Assembly: GCA_029718625.1 (NCBI GenBank)
Contig: CM056378.1
Location: 66,983,027 to 67,047,026, forward strand
DNA length: 64,000 bases
Source: Synaphobranchus kaupii
Lineage: Eukaryota; Chordata; Actinopteri; Anguilliformes; Synaphobranchidae
Direction of reading: 5' to 3'
Part shown: positions 10,798 through 20,830 of the stretch, in pieces
Layout of the letters: each line of letters starts with the position of its first letter
How positions within the stretch are numbered: the first letter of the stretch is position 1
Notes under the pieces: generated by a model
Told to the model about the DNA's origin: nothing
The model's input: the letters and a program-made list of their open reading frames with translations, nothing else
The model's database searches: none
Program-made: the position numbers and the translations under genes

Positions 10798-12396
10798 TGT
10801 CAGATTGATGGTAGGTAATTCAGAGTGAGTTTATTCATTAAATTAGAATTAATTGAATTAACTATTTTATTCTAAATTACCACACAATAGTTATGGACTA
10901 TTGTTCAGGGATCCCTTCAGTTGCCCTGTTAGCAGCTCAGTACTCTGAATACTGAACCCAAGTCACTATAGGTCACCCTTTATCAACCTTAAGCACGTGA
11001 TATGCCGTGAGGGAATTCCCCCTCGGCACTTATAACATTCAAATGTCTCGATGTGACTTTGTTAGTGGATCACTCCGTCAGCGTGAGAGAGGAAACAGGT
11101 CCAAACATTTAGTTTAATTAATGAATTTTAATACGGGAATGCGGGAATCCGCCGGGACTCTAACAGTGTTACACTACTAGCATTCAACACAATATAACAA
11201 AATACAGACACGGGAATATAGCAATATTAATTTTACAGTATATCGCCGTTAAAACAACACATACACTAAACAAAGGGATGCGGTACACACAATGTAGGAA
11301 CGGTATATCAGGAAAAGCAGTGGTAGCCTACGACTCGACTAGTAGCGAGTAATTGAGAGGAAGGTGGGGTTACTTACTAGTTGAGCACGAACCAGGAAAA
11401 GATGAAGAGGAAAAGAAGGTCTCCCAGGCCCAGTGGATGCCCAACGCGGGATAATGCAGTTTCTGAACCAAACGGAAAACTCGGATGCTCAGTCTTTCTG
11501 TTGGAGGCGTGGGTCGCGGGAATTAACCAAAAAGACGCAGGAGTCCAGGTGAAGTCGTAGATGAAAAAAAAAGAAGAGAGCGAGTCCCTGAGGTCGCCCC
11601 CCTAAAATACCTGACTGGCTAGGGGAGGGTCCACGCTGCTATTGGTTGTTGGGAGTACCCGCCTTCACATCCTTGTCACAGTGCCCGTCTCGGGCGGGTC
11701 ACACTAATTTTAAGAAATTAGTACAGGAATGTGATTAAGTTAGATAACTCTCAACTCTACCGAAATACACGGATATAGTTGGTCTCTTGATTTTTGTTAT
11801 AAATTTATGGAGCTAACCATACCAAACACGATTACTTCCGGCTTCGTTTAGGGGGAGATGGTTGATAATTCGTTAGCGGCGTGGGCTGGCAACCTCGGAG
11901 ACGCGGTGCTATACGATAAGGACTTGGACATGGCTTTATTTATTTATTTGGCTCCGTTAGGCATCAGAAACTGCATTTTTGATTAAATTTACTGAGAGGC
12001 TACTTTTCTCCATTCATGAGCATGAATGGATTCTCCTAGAGATACTGGGAACGCTCGCTAGGCGTCAGTAGTGTTCTACGCAAAATATAAGGGCAGTGAT
12101 TGATTCTTTAGGCACCGTGCTGGCGCAATCAGAGGCTATATTGATAGCGGGGTTCACACCTCGCCCGTGATCTGCGATGCGCAATCGTCTGGGCTTATGC
12201 CGGGTGGGTGTTAACCCCCCTCCTATTGTTACCTAATGCTTTGATCCCCAGGGCCTGGAGCTCCAGAAGGGAAGTGAAAGATAGCGTTGGAATGTTACAG
12301 ACACAGGGGCATTTTTAGGGTTTTCTGTATATACAAAGAGTTCCCTACTCAGGAAGAGAACTGGGGAGAGACAAACAGAATGATAATTGTCCTACA
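10798..12396 (-). repeat. 3' LTR of the endogenous retrovirus
   Basis: 1599 bp, sharing its whole length with 21739-23314 except a 27-bp block near 12090-12118 that is present only here. It ends (minus strand) ...CTGACA and starts TGTAGGAC. Confidence 0.93.
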
Positions 12397-12406
12397 CTCC
12401 CTCTTT
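12397..12406 (-). promoter_or_regulatory. polypurine tract
   Basis: On the minus strand AAAGAGGGAG directly abuts the 5' end of the 3' LTR. This is the position and composition needed to prime plus-strand DNA synthesis in a retrovirus. Confidence 0.85.
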
Positions 12407-12621
12407 ATGGGCTCACAAATTAGCGGCGAGCTGATTCGCGAGGTCATGCAACATGGCAGATATCTGGGGGACTCAGGGTTCAGGGGTGCTTTCGGGGCGC
12501 AGAGTGCACTCCTCCCATCTCTCTCATAGTGGATGTTGTTTTGCTGGTGTTGGTGCATGAGCAGGTGCGTGTATAATTAGGTGTGGGTGTTCCTATCTGA
12601 GCAAGTGGTGGTGTTCTGTTA

Positions 12622-13050
12622 CTATGGCTGGAAACTAACTCTTGAGGGGACAGGATCTGGTGCGTTAGCCTGATAGACTACCCTCGGGGGTAATTGGTTT
12701 ACTTGGAGGGAGAGGGCATGGATTTTCCGGTGCAACCATAGGGCATGAAGGAGTACCAGGATCAGGGCCAAGAGGGCCATACTGGCCGAGGACAGGATGG
12801 CGTGGGAGTTTCCAGCCATATGGTTCTCAGCTCCGTCCCTCCTGGGGAGGTCATAGGTGATGCCTTGTCTCTTTACGGTCACCTGTAGGGTGTGTATGTC
12901 CTTCTTCGCCAATAGTTCCTCCAATTCCTCTGTGATCTCCAGCTCCTGGCCTCGGAAAACATCTATGGTTTCTACCTCGGCCTGGTAGGTTCCATGATCT
13001 AAATGGTACAGGGCCGTGTCACCGACATGGATCACAGAATTCTCCGGCAC
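12622..13050 (-). pseudogene. env: env, membrane-anchor end (frameshifted)
   Basis: This 142-codon frame continues env after a frameshift near 13056. It contains a beta-rich stretch, an acidic helix (ELEELLAKKD), a predicted transmembrane helix SMALLALILVLLHALWL at about residues 90-106, and a short cytoplasmic tail. It was the C-terminal stalk and anchor of the fusion protein. The listed start is a GTG inside the old frame, not a true start. With the frameshift, the ectodomain made from the upstream frame would not be anchored. Confidence 0.75.
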
Positions 13051-13055
13051 TGTGA

Positions 13056-14351
13056 TTAAGGATACAGTGATACAGTCAGCTCTGATAAGGGCGTGTTAAT
13101 CAGCCATTGTCCGTTAGCGATAGCCACTCTGGTTTCATTGGTGGGGCCCCTTGTTACCGTGACCCGGCATTTTTCCAAGGTTGTTCCTTCGCTCAATCCA
13201 CACAAGACTTCTCTTGCGTCCTTGACGAAAGGTTTACTGGGGCATAACCAATGGAGGTCCTTGGCCTTTTTGCACAGTTTGAGGTTCGGTACGAGATACT
13301 GTGTGAACTTCTCTTGATAGGCCACCACTGGAGGGGTTATGACTGTGGTGAGATAGGAGCCATTCCATGCTCCGACGTTTATGATTGCCTTGAGCTGGTA
13401 TATGTTCTCTGGTCGGATAAAGGGGAGGCTGACTATCAAGGCCACTTGCATATTTTCAACGTCGACAAAGAGGGGTACCGCCGCTCCCATGTTATACGCG
13501 ATTCGGACCTGGAGGAAGTCTATTACAGTATCTGGGGAGACTTTTTGCAAAATGCCACTGATGACAGTCTCGTTGACGAGATAAGTAGGGATGCGCCCTT
13601 GGATTAGGTCATTGATCCCTAGCCCTATCTCACGAAGGAGGTCATTTGTCAGGAGTCGAACTGGCTCCGGGAACGTTCTTTCCTCATTAAGACTGTTGGT
13701 TAAGATCTGTACCTGGGTGATGGTAGAGTTGATGAGCCTGCTGTGTAGGTTGACTAGCAGGACCGTATCCTCCAGAGTTGTCCTCATGTCCTCGAGGGCA
13801 GATTTCTGCTGCTGGATCTGTTCTCTGATGTGTTCCAGGTCTCGTTGTAGGCTATCCAGGCTCTTTTTCAGGGTGTTGTACGAGACGGTGTTAGCTATAG
13901 ACATTGAAGATGAGAAAAGGCTACCAATGGTGGAGAGGGCTAGGAGGACCCCAAAGACTGCCCTTTTGGGCCTCAGGGCTCTGTCCGGTGTGTCTATGTA
14001 TACCGCCGTCCACTCCAACTGTCTCAGGGTGGTTTTAACTGCCGTGCGTGTGTGTGCTAGGTGATCTTGGTACCAGGTCCTGGTTTCCTCCCGGTAGACG
14101 TGTTGCGGTTCCTTTTTGTACCTTTGTATCACTTGAAGGGGGTCGAGGGAGACATAGATTTGATATGTGATGGTCTGGGCGTCAGCTACCAGGAAGCCTG
14201 AGTCGTCCCTGAGGAGGATTCCTGCTTTAGGGCCGGCTTGGATGATTTTGGGTGTCTGGAGGCCAAAGCCGGGGGTTGTGACGAGGAGCAGGAGAAGCAT
14301 GGTAGGCATCTGTAATAGAGGGAGAAGATCTGTCATCAAGGGTTCACGCAT
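13056..14351 (-). pseudogene. env: env, F-like class I fusion glycoprotein ectodomain
   Basis: The frame starts best at the ATG at 14351, overlapping the end of pol by 8 nt. The start gives a signal peptide with a Leu-rich core, and upstream codons in this frame are only the shadow of integrase. A short N-terminal part of about 100 residues ends at a furin-type site RPKR (about residues 127-130). A hydrophobic AVFGVLLALSTIG fusion-peptide-like stretch follows, then a long heptad-type coiled coil, a beta-rich region with paired Cys, and several N-x-S/T sites. A small N-terminal subunit before the cleavage site resembles paramyxovirus-type F more than a usual retroviral SU-TM. It is separated from its anchor by a frameshift. 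Confidence 0.75.
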
Positions 14352-16245
14352 CTCCGGTGTCTGTCTGGAGTTGCGACGGGGTGTAGGGTCTGAGTTGGTT
14401 GATGTGGACCCACTTATGAGCCGTCTTACGGGGGGTCGGAATCTTGATGCGGTATATGACAGGGGACAGTTTGTCAGTGATGGCGTAGGGGCCTTGCCAA
14501 CTTGGGAGGAGCTTTTTAGATCGTTTCTGATTCCGTGAAAAGTGGTAGTAGAAGGCTTCATCCCCCACCTCATATTCCCGGTCATAGGCCTTTCTGTCAT
14601 AATAGCTTTTGACCCCGATCGCTTCCGTTTTCATGTTTTGCCTGGCAAATTCAAAGATGCTCTGTAGGTGTCTGCCCAGTTCCTCCAGGTAACTGGTAGT
14701 TTGTACCGCTTCTGGGGCACTTCCCGTGGTGGGCGTGTAGAGGAGATGGAGCAGAAGGACCATCTGTCTGCCAGTCATCATTTCAAATGGGGATACTTGA
14801 GTGGCTCTTGAGGGGGTCGCTCTTATGGCCATAAGGATAAGTGGCAACTTGATGTCCCAGTCTCTCTGGTTCGCGCTGAGATATTTTTTTAGCATGTTGA
14901 TGACGGTCTGGTTGGCTCGTTCTACCTGCCCAGATGATTGGGGGCGATATGCTACGTGCAATTGTCTTTTTACTCCCAATGTCTTCCACACTTGTTCCAT
15001 GATGGTGGATGTGAAATGCGTACCACGATCAGAATTCACACTCTGTGGCAGACCCCAACGAGTGAAGACATGATTCATGAGGAGGACGGCTGTGGACTCT
15101 GCGGTGTCCCGTGGTGCAGGGAGACACTCTACCCATTTGGTGAACATGTCTGTTACCGTCAGAGCATATTGGTTCCCCCTACTGGATCGGGTGATGGGGC
15201 CTATCCAGTCAATCTGAATGTGAGACCATGGCTGTGTGGTTGGGGTTGACTGGAGCGGGGCTCTGTGTCGTGGCAACACGGGTTGGAACTTGCAGCAGGT
15301 GAGGCAGCTGTTCACATAGTCCTTCACATCGGTCCACATCTTGGGCCAGTATGCCACGTGGCGTAACATGCTGATGGTGGACTGTTCCCCTCGGTGTCCC
15401 CCGCAGGGCTCGTCGTGGGCGTGTTGCATCATGGTGATTCTCCATTGGCGGGGAACCACCCAGCAGCAGTGCTGGTCGTTTGTCCCTTTAAAGGTTAGTA
15501 GGCCATCTCGAAGGGACAGCCTTTCCTTCTGTTTCCAGAGCGCCTGGAAGCATGCGTCATTTATGAGGTCACCGCTGTCAGCCACCGAGGTAGTGTCCTG
15601 GAGAATTCTTATAAGGTGTGTTAAGGCCTGGTCCTTCTCTTGTGCTTGAACCAGGTCATTATGGGCCTCTGGTGTGATCAGGGTAATCCTGTTGGAGTTT
15701 GATGGATTGTGAGGGTCTGGCGCCTTGGCGTCGCTGCGGGTCACAACGTCCACCTGAGCTGGGGGTTGCGGGAACAGTGGGATATCGGCTTCCCGCTGTG
15801 TGTTCCTGAGTTCGGAGGTGCCGATTGTCACGGAGGAGTTGTCTGTAGGCTGCGAGAACTGCGAGGCTGGATTGCCGAACTCCCATGGTTGACCCGTAGG
15901 TAGGTAATCAATGAAGCTACGGACTGTGTAATCCGAGTCTGTGCAAATAACCAGGTGTTCGTAGTTGTGTTCTGCCGCTTGTGTGAGGGCTATCAGTGTG
16001 CCGGCCAGTTCGGCATACTGGCTGGATTTGGGGCCCAGTTTGAATTTTTGTGGTGGCAGATCACAGTTTGTCCAGACTAAGCCTACGCCAGCACCCAGGG
16101 TGCCCGTTTTGCGGTGGGCGGACCCGTCGACGTAGACCTTTGGGAAGGTCGGACAAAGTACGTCTGAGAAACTTTTGGTGGTTTGCGAGACCGGGTAAAT
16201 CAGTTGGTGGGCGTTCCTCTGAGGGTTGGTGTGGCAGTGATGCAC
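14344..16245 (-). CDS. pol: pol: RNase H and integrase
   Basis: The open frame of 633 codons begins inside pol, so the start is not real. RNase H has VYVDGSA (first Asp), YAELAGTLIAL (Glu) and ICTDSDYTV (Asp), followed by a likely deletion after residue 120. Integrase has an HHCC zinc module (H-x-H ... CLTCC, about 277-316), the core with DWIGP, NSDRGTHF and a GQVERANQ Glu, and a C-terminal GPY/F-type module at WQGPYAITDKLSPVIYRI. The enzyme removes genome RNA and joins viral DNA to the host chromosome. The stop at 14344-14346 lies inside the env start region, as in many retroviruses. Confidence 0.88.
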   Translation of the reverse strand: MHHCHTNPQRNAHQLIYPVSQTTKSFSDVLCPTFPKVYVDGSAHRKTGTLGAGVGLVWTNCDLPPQKFKLGPKSSQYAELAGTLIALTQAAEHNYEHLVICTDSDYTVRSFIDYLPTGQPWEFGNPASQFSQPTDNSSVTIGTSELRNTQREADIPLFPQPPAQVDVVTRSDAKAPDPHNPSNSNRITLITPEAHNDLVQAQEKDQALTHLIRILQDTTSVADSGDLINDACFQALWKQKERLSLRDGLLTFKGTNDQHCCWVVPRQWRITMMQHAHDEPCGGHRGEQSTISMLRHVAYWPKMWTDVKDYVNSCLTCCKFQPVLPRHRAPLQSTPTTQPWSHIQIDWIGPITRSSRGNQYALTVTDMFTKWVECLPAPRDTAESTAVLLMNHVFTRWGLPQSVNSDRGTHFTSTIMEQVWKTLGVKRQLHVAYRPQSSGQVERANQTVINMLKKYLSANQRDWDIKLPLILMAIRATPSRATQVSPFEMMTGRQMVLLLHLLYTPTTGSAPEAVQTTSYLEELGRHLQSIFEFARQNMKTEAIGVKSYYDRKAYDREYEVGDEAFYYHFSRNQKRSKKLLPSWQGPYAITDKLSPVIYRIKIPTPRKTAHKWVHINQLRPYTPSQLQTDTGDA

Positions 16246-16552
16246 AGTCGTGCAGTGCGGCCAGTCCTTGGGCTACAGCATTGTTTTTGCTTTTAGCATA
16301 TTTCACTTGCAATGAAAGCCCTTCTGTGGCGAGAATCCAATTGGCTATCCGGGCGTTGGTGACCTTGCCCTCTCTGAGTTTGCCGCTAGTGAGGTAAATG
16401 AGTATCTGATGGCAGGTTTCCAGAATTATTTCTGCTCCACAGACTAGGTTTCTGTATTGTTGGATAGCCCATACAGCCGAAAACAGAGCCTTCTCACAAT
16501 CTGTGAACCTTTGTTCCACAGGGCTGAGGGATTTGCTAGCGTATGATACCAC
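16061..16552 (-). pseudogene. pol: pol: RNase H-like tether (connection) domain
   Basis: The frame has SYASKSLSPVEQRFTDCEKA and a following RNase H fold sequence that lacks the full set of catalytic acids. This matches a degenerate first RNase H (tether) between RT and the active RNase H, a hallmark of retroviruses as opposed to simple Ty3/gypsy elements. The end of the frame, after about 16250, is out-of-frame reading of the next domain, so a frameshift lies between 16061 and 16245. Confidence 0.7.
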
Positions 16553-16577
16553 CCTCTTTTGTTGATCCTGCTGCTGC

Positions 16578-16853
16578 TTAAGGACCGCGCTGATGTTGAG
16601 CGGTGTGAAGGCTGTTTCCAGTATGAAAGGTTTGGTTTTGTCTGCTCTCAGCTAAGGCTGGGGTGGCCGAAATGGAGTCTTTAAGCGTTCGCATCGCCAC
16701 ATCCTGTTCTTGGCCCCAGTGCCATGGAGTGTCCTTTTTCAGGAGACGAGTGAGTGGCTGGGCGATTTTTGCATAGTCCGCTACAAAATGGCGGGAGAAG
16801 TTGCAAATACCCAGGAAGCTGCGGAGCTGCTTGAGGGTTGTTGGTGCAGGCAA
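16578..16853 (-). pseudogene. pol: pol: RT thumb fragment
   Basis: A short frame carries the LKQLRSFLGICNFSRHFV and PLTRLLKKDTPWHW blocks that lie just after the RT palm in retroviruses and Ty3/gypsy elements. It sits in a third frame, so an indel lies on each side (about 16860-16930 and 16570-16680). Confidence 0.75.
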
Positions 16854-17631
16854 TGTTTGGAGTGCTAGGGTGCGGTTTAGTTGAGGTCTGATGCCCTCCT
16901 GTCCGACTTGGAAGCCCAGGTAGTTGTCCTTTGTCCAGTGATATTTTGGCGCCAGCTACTGAGAGTCGGGTGAGGACATACGAGAGCAGCTCTCGGTGTG
17001 CTGTCCAAGAGTCGCTCCACATGAGGATGTCATCTACGTAGATGGCGATGTTCCTAGAGTTGACGTCAGGTATGGCTTTGTGGAGAAAGATGTTGAATTC
17101 AGCAGGCGAATTTGCATAGCCGAAGGGGGTGACTGTCCAGGTGTACTGGACATTGTTAAATGAAAAGGCCAGTTTATGCTGATCTTCTTCGCAGACTGGA
17201 ATTGTCCAGAACCCATTGGAGATGTCCAAGCTGGTGAAGTATGCAGCATTCTGGACTTTTGTCAGTGTTTCGTCCAGGTAGGCCATGGGCCAGCGTGAGA
17301 GGCAGACTTGTTTATTAAGTTGCCTGTAGTCCACTGTGAGCCGCCACTTTCCTGAGGCTTTGAGAACTGGCCAAATGGGGCTGTTGTATGTGGAGTTGCA
17401 TTTCCAAATAATGCCTGTGTGGAGGAGGTCCATAATGGTGGTTTGGACAGAGTCGTGGGCGGCAAGGGGAATGCGATATTGTCGGATATACACTGGGTGA
17501 GCGTCGGGCCCCGTGGGAATAGCAGTTTCATGCAGGGTGGTTTTGCCGCAGTCAGATGAACCTCTTGAGTATAAGTGGGCGTGTTCCAGCATCAGGCTTG
17601 CTGAGGCGTTCTTCATTTGTGGATAAGGCAT
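16681..17631 (-). pseudogene. pol: pol: reverse transcriptase palm and fingers
   Basis: The frame holds the fingers block (RIPLAAHDSV, then NSPIWPVLKASGKWR), LDISNGFW with the first catalytic Asp, FGYANSPAEF and the catalytic YVDD at about residues 198-201. Sequence after about 16925 is out of frame. All three catalytic Asp residues are present. The wording, for example NGFW and YVDDIL with SLDKGQ, recalls spuma/ERV-L-side retroviruses more than gammaretroviruses; this is an impression, not a phylogeny. Confidence 0.82.
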
Positions 17632-18655
17632 TTGCAGAGTCTACCTGTGCTTGGATCAGTTGTAGTAGGTCTGAGTCCAGGTTAGGTTTGAGGTTGGGGT
17701 AGTGGGTGTGAGGAAGGGTGGAGGTAGTGACGTCTTGAACCGATAGTGCAGCGGTTGAGGCGACCCGGTCTCCATTGGGCTTGTCCGCCTGCCATTGGTT
17801 GGCTGTTCCCGCCTGTCCCCGGAGGTGTGTGTGGGCGCCGTTCAGTTTGGAGTTGGATAGGGGGTCATTGCTTGAGGCTCTAACATGGGGGCCGACAGGA
17901 GTGGGGGTTTGCGAGGGGGCATCAGTCGTTAGGCTCTGGGGCCGGGGTCTTTGAGCAACCAGCATGTCTGTGGAGATTGGAGCCCCGGTCTCCGGCCCAA
18001 AAACGTATTGTGCCTCCTGTAGGGTCTGGTAATTCCTGTCATTGGGAAGCATAGGGGACTTGATCATCAGGGCATCGGGGTTGCTGCCAGCTTCATGGCT
18101 GTCGGGGAACACCCAACCTAGTGTGCATGCACAAATGGCTTTTGTGGGCCCATGAACGTAGTGGTCCGCTTCCGGTTTGTGGCCCCAGAGAATGTCCTTG
18201 TCGCAGTCCATAATGGGCTTTAGGCGGCTGAGTAGATCCATCCCTAGCAAGAGTATAGATTGGTCATGTGATGCCACGTAAAGGGGGTGGGTTATGGACA
18301 GTCCTTCAAAGGTCAGGGGTAGTTCAATAACTCCTTTGAGCTTTTGTGGCTGGTTGCTGCCATACGCCCTGAAGTTCAGTTCGCTTTCCTTGAGCTGTAG
18401 GGTGTGCCCTGTGCGTTCCCTGGTCCTCTGCATGGCTTCAAAGAGCGTGTGAGTCATGAGGGAAATTTCAGCGCCAGTGTCCAGCAAAGCCTCTACATTA
18501 AAGGTTTGGTCGAGCTGCAGCATAGCGTAAGGTCTGTGTGCAGGGCCTCTACGAATTAATGGGCAAATTCTGATCATTGGATTCGACGGCTTAGGGGGGA
18601 TTGCAATGTCCTCAGTTGTATCGTAGGTGTTCTGTGCCGTTGTGGTCGAAACACG
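17552..18655 (-). pseudogene. pro: pol: aspartic protease and linker
   Basis: The frame is open from the codon after the gag UGA at 18656-18658, through the ATG at 18577, to a stop at 17552. The retropepsin motif ALLDTGAEISL gives the catalytic Asp, and LLGMDLLSRL matches the conserved C-terminal ILG-D block. A Pro/Thr-rich linker of unknown role follows. Protease would cut Gag and Pol in the maturing particle. It shares the frame of the capsid part of gag, so it would be made by stop readthrough. Confidence 0.8.
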
Positions 18656-18658
18656 TCA
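18656..18658 (-). promoter_or_regulatory. in-frame UGA between gag and pol (readthrough candidate)
   Basis: The gag frame stops at TGA, followed directly by CGT. Pol then continues in the same frame for 367 codons without another stop. A run of seven C ends four bases before the stop. Gammaretroviruses and epsilonretroviruses are known to make Gag-Pol by reading through one stop codon. This copy has the same geometry. Confidence 0.6.
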
Positions 18659-19618
18659 GTGGGGGGGAGGTTGTCTGTGGTGAGGGGCCGAGTCGAGTGT
18701 TCGGGAGTCTCTTGTGCCTTCTTGTGAGGACATGATGTCCAATATCCGCCTCAGCTGGTCGGATACGGTGTCCCACTGGTCGCGGCGTGGCGACCGTGGC
18801 GGCCCTCTCCCTTGGTTAGGGTGGTGGAAGCGGTCTCTCTTAGGGTGCTGGGGAGATCTAGGGTTGTGTGGTGGATGAGTTGGCATGGGGCGGTGGGGTG
18901 ATGTTCCCTCTAGATTTAATCCCTGTTGTGCGGAATTAATTGCCAGGACTTCCGTCGTCTTTCCCTGTTCTAGCTTCTTTTTGCCCATGCCGAGCCATAT
19001 CTGTTGGGCGTGGCTCACTATCTCTGGCATGGATGTTGTTTTTGTAGCCATTGCCATAACAAGGCCTTTAATGTCATCGTGTAGGTTGTCCAGGAAGGCT
19101 TCTCTGAGAAGGTTGGGGTTGTAATCCTGTGGGGGCAGATTTCTTGTGTAAGCCTGGTTGAGTCCATCAAAGAAATCTCTTGGGCTTTCTTGTCGGCCTT
19201 GTTTTTTGTCCATGAGCGCTTTAATTTTTGCAAAAGTGCTGGTGGGGGCTTGGTATTTTCGGCATAGTTCGTGGCAAAACTGGTCAAATGTGGGGTGGTG
19301 TTCGCTGATGTAATGGAAGGCCCAGTCCTTGGGGCCTTTGGCCAGAGACTGGGTTATGAGGGTTATCTTGCTGTCCTCATTCAGAAGTCCCAGGTAATTA
19401 ACCTGCTGGCGTACTTCCATCAAATAAGCCTCGACGTCGCCGTGTCCTTGTTGGGGGTCAAATGGGGTTATGGTCCGTGCTGCCTTATACACCGTGTTCT
19501 TCATGGTTGCTGCTTCTTGTTGTGGGGGTGTGGTGTAGGTTGATGGTAGTTCAGTAGCCATGGTGATGGTGGTGGGGGTTCCTGGGGTCCCTGGGGGTCT
19601 GTGTGAGGAATGGCCCAT
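18656..19618 (-). pseudogene. gag: gag: capsid and basic nucleocapsid region
   Basis: The frame covers a capsid-like helical region (PFDPQQGHGDVEAYL, FHYISEHHPTFDQF, RDFFDGLNQAY, LREAFLDNLHDDIKGLV) as in Ty3/gypsy and retroviral capsids. It ends in an Arg/Pro/Gly-rich tail (GRGPPRSPRRDQWD). I see no CCHC zinc knuckle. RNA binding may depend on the basic tail, as in foamy viruses. It is joined to upstream gag only across frameshifts. Confidence 0.75.
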
Positions 19619-19980
19619 CGGGTTGATTGGGTCATGGGTGAAGGTGTCAGGCGTTGCACTTGTGGTGGCGCTGGATGGTTGTTAGCCGCCGCATAGTGTC
19701 TAGGTGAGACTCTCACTTGTGGCAGTGCGCTGTCCCCGATAGGTAGGGTGCTGGGTCTCTGTGGAGGGCTGTGTGTGGTCTGGTTAGCAGAGGGGTGTGA
19801 TGGCCGGTGCCTCAGTGCTGGGGGTGCTGTGTCCCAGGCACGGTAGGGATCCGATCTGGGTGGGCTAGGCATCCAGGTCACTGTTCGGGGGGGTCTGTGT
19901 GGGGATGTCTTAACCACTGGAATCATGAGTGGGGGCCTGGTTGTATGCTGTCCCCTGGTGCTCCTGTCTTGGGCTTCCAA
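19501..19980 (-). pseudogene. gag: gag: proline-rich spacer
   Basis: An open frame of 159 codons is very rich in Pro, His and Arg, and low in hydrophobic residues. It lies between the coiled-coil and capsid parts, in its own frame. It most likely was the flexible p12/late-domain-like part of Gag. No PPxY or PTAP late motif is obvious. Confidence 0.6.
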
Positions 19981-20621
19981 TTTCCCTCTTCATGCCACAG
20001 GGACCGAGGCGGTGAGTCAGCCATGACGGACCGTTGCGGGGACTCTGTCAGTTCTCCTGTGCGCCTGTCCAATCTTTTCAGCTCTTCTTCCTGTGCCTGT
20101 ACCTGTGTGCGGAGGGTGTGAGCTGTGGCCCGCGCCATGTCTGCTTCTCGTCTGGTGGATTCCAGTGTCTGTGTGTGCCAGTGAAGGAGGTCCTCCATCT
20201 CCTTTTTGGCTTCGGCCGTGGCTTGGAGCTCCTTCGTTTGGGCTTCCAGGGCATCCCTTGCATGTCGGACGTCATGGTGCGCATCACCCCATTCCCGTTT
20301 CTCTTGGTCCCAGTCCCGTCTTTGCTGTTCCAGCACTCCTTGTAGCCTCTGTGTTTCCTGGAGGTTCTCGTCTCGCTGTTGGCAGAGGGTCTGCAGCCGC
20401 TGCTCCAGTTCCATGAGCTGGATCTGGTATGTCCCTTGGTTTTGCCTGGTTTGTGCTCTGTATTTCGTTCTCTGTTCAGCACAATTTGGCATGAGTAAGC
20501 TATCGTCACTGCGATCCCGGCCAGGGCGCTGGGCTCCCGGTCTTCCCGGTGGGGTTGGTTCAACTCTTGTAGTAATCGCCTCTGTGTATGGAACAGCTCC
20601 TCCAAGTTGGCGCGACTCCAC
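19923..20621 (-). pseudogene. gag: gag: long coiled coil
   Basis: About 130 residues of strongly heptad-like, Gln/Glu/Arg-rich helix (LMELEQRLQTLCQQRDE and onward to EEELKRLDRRTGEL). Foamy virus Gag also starts with coiled coils, while orthoretroviral matrix does not. The first about 40 codons of this frame are out of frame relative to gag, so the shift from the N-terminal frame lies near 20480-20560. Confidence 0.7.
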
Positions 20622-20830
20622 TGCATGGCTTCCTGGTGTAATCCCGGATCGCGGCTGATAAATTCCCTCAGGAGGTGTTCAGAGCACCAATTTAAGTACT
20701 CTGAATGGTCCATCGTGGTCCGGGGTGTTTGGGGGCCAGGGGAGTTGGGCGTGAGGGCTGGGGGTACATCTCCATCCGGAGAGGGAGTGGTTGAGAAAAA
20801 AGGGTTGTCGGGTGTCAGGGGGCTAGCCAT
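20500..20830 (-). pseudogene. gag: gag: N-terminus
   Basis: The ATG at 20830 opens the first gag frame after the leader. The Ser/Pro-rich start leads into helices with YLNWCSEHLLREFI and LEELFHTQRRLLQEL. The frame becomes meaningless after about 20500, where the reading moves to the coiled-coil frame. No N-terminal MG myristoylation signal is seen. Confidence 0.7.

Noticed and set aside
13093..14538. Plus-strand frames of up to 157 codons over env
   Set aside because: They are antisense shadows of env and pol, which have recognisable motifs on the minus strand.
17552..17631. Genuine programmed frameshift between protease and RT
   Set aside because: Further frame changes follow in RT, thumb and tether, so ordinary indels are a simpler cause. 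Kept only as a possibility to test in other copies.
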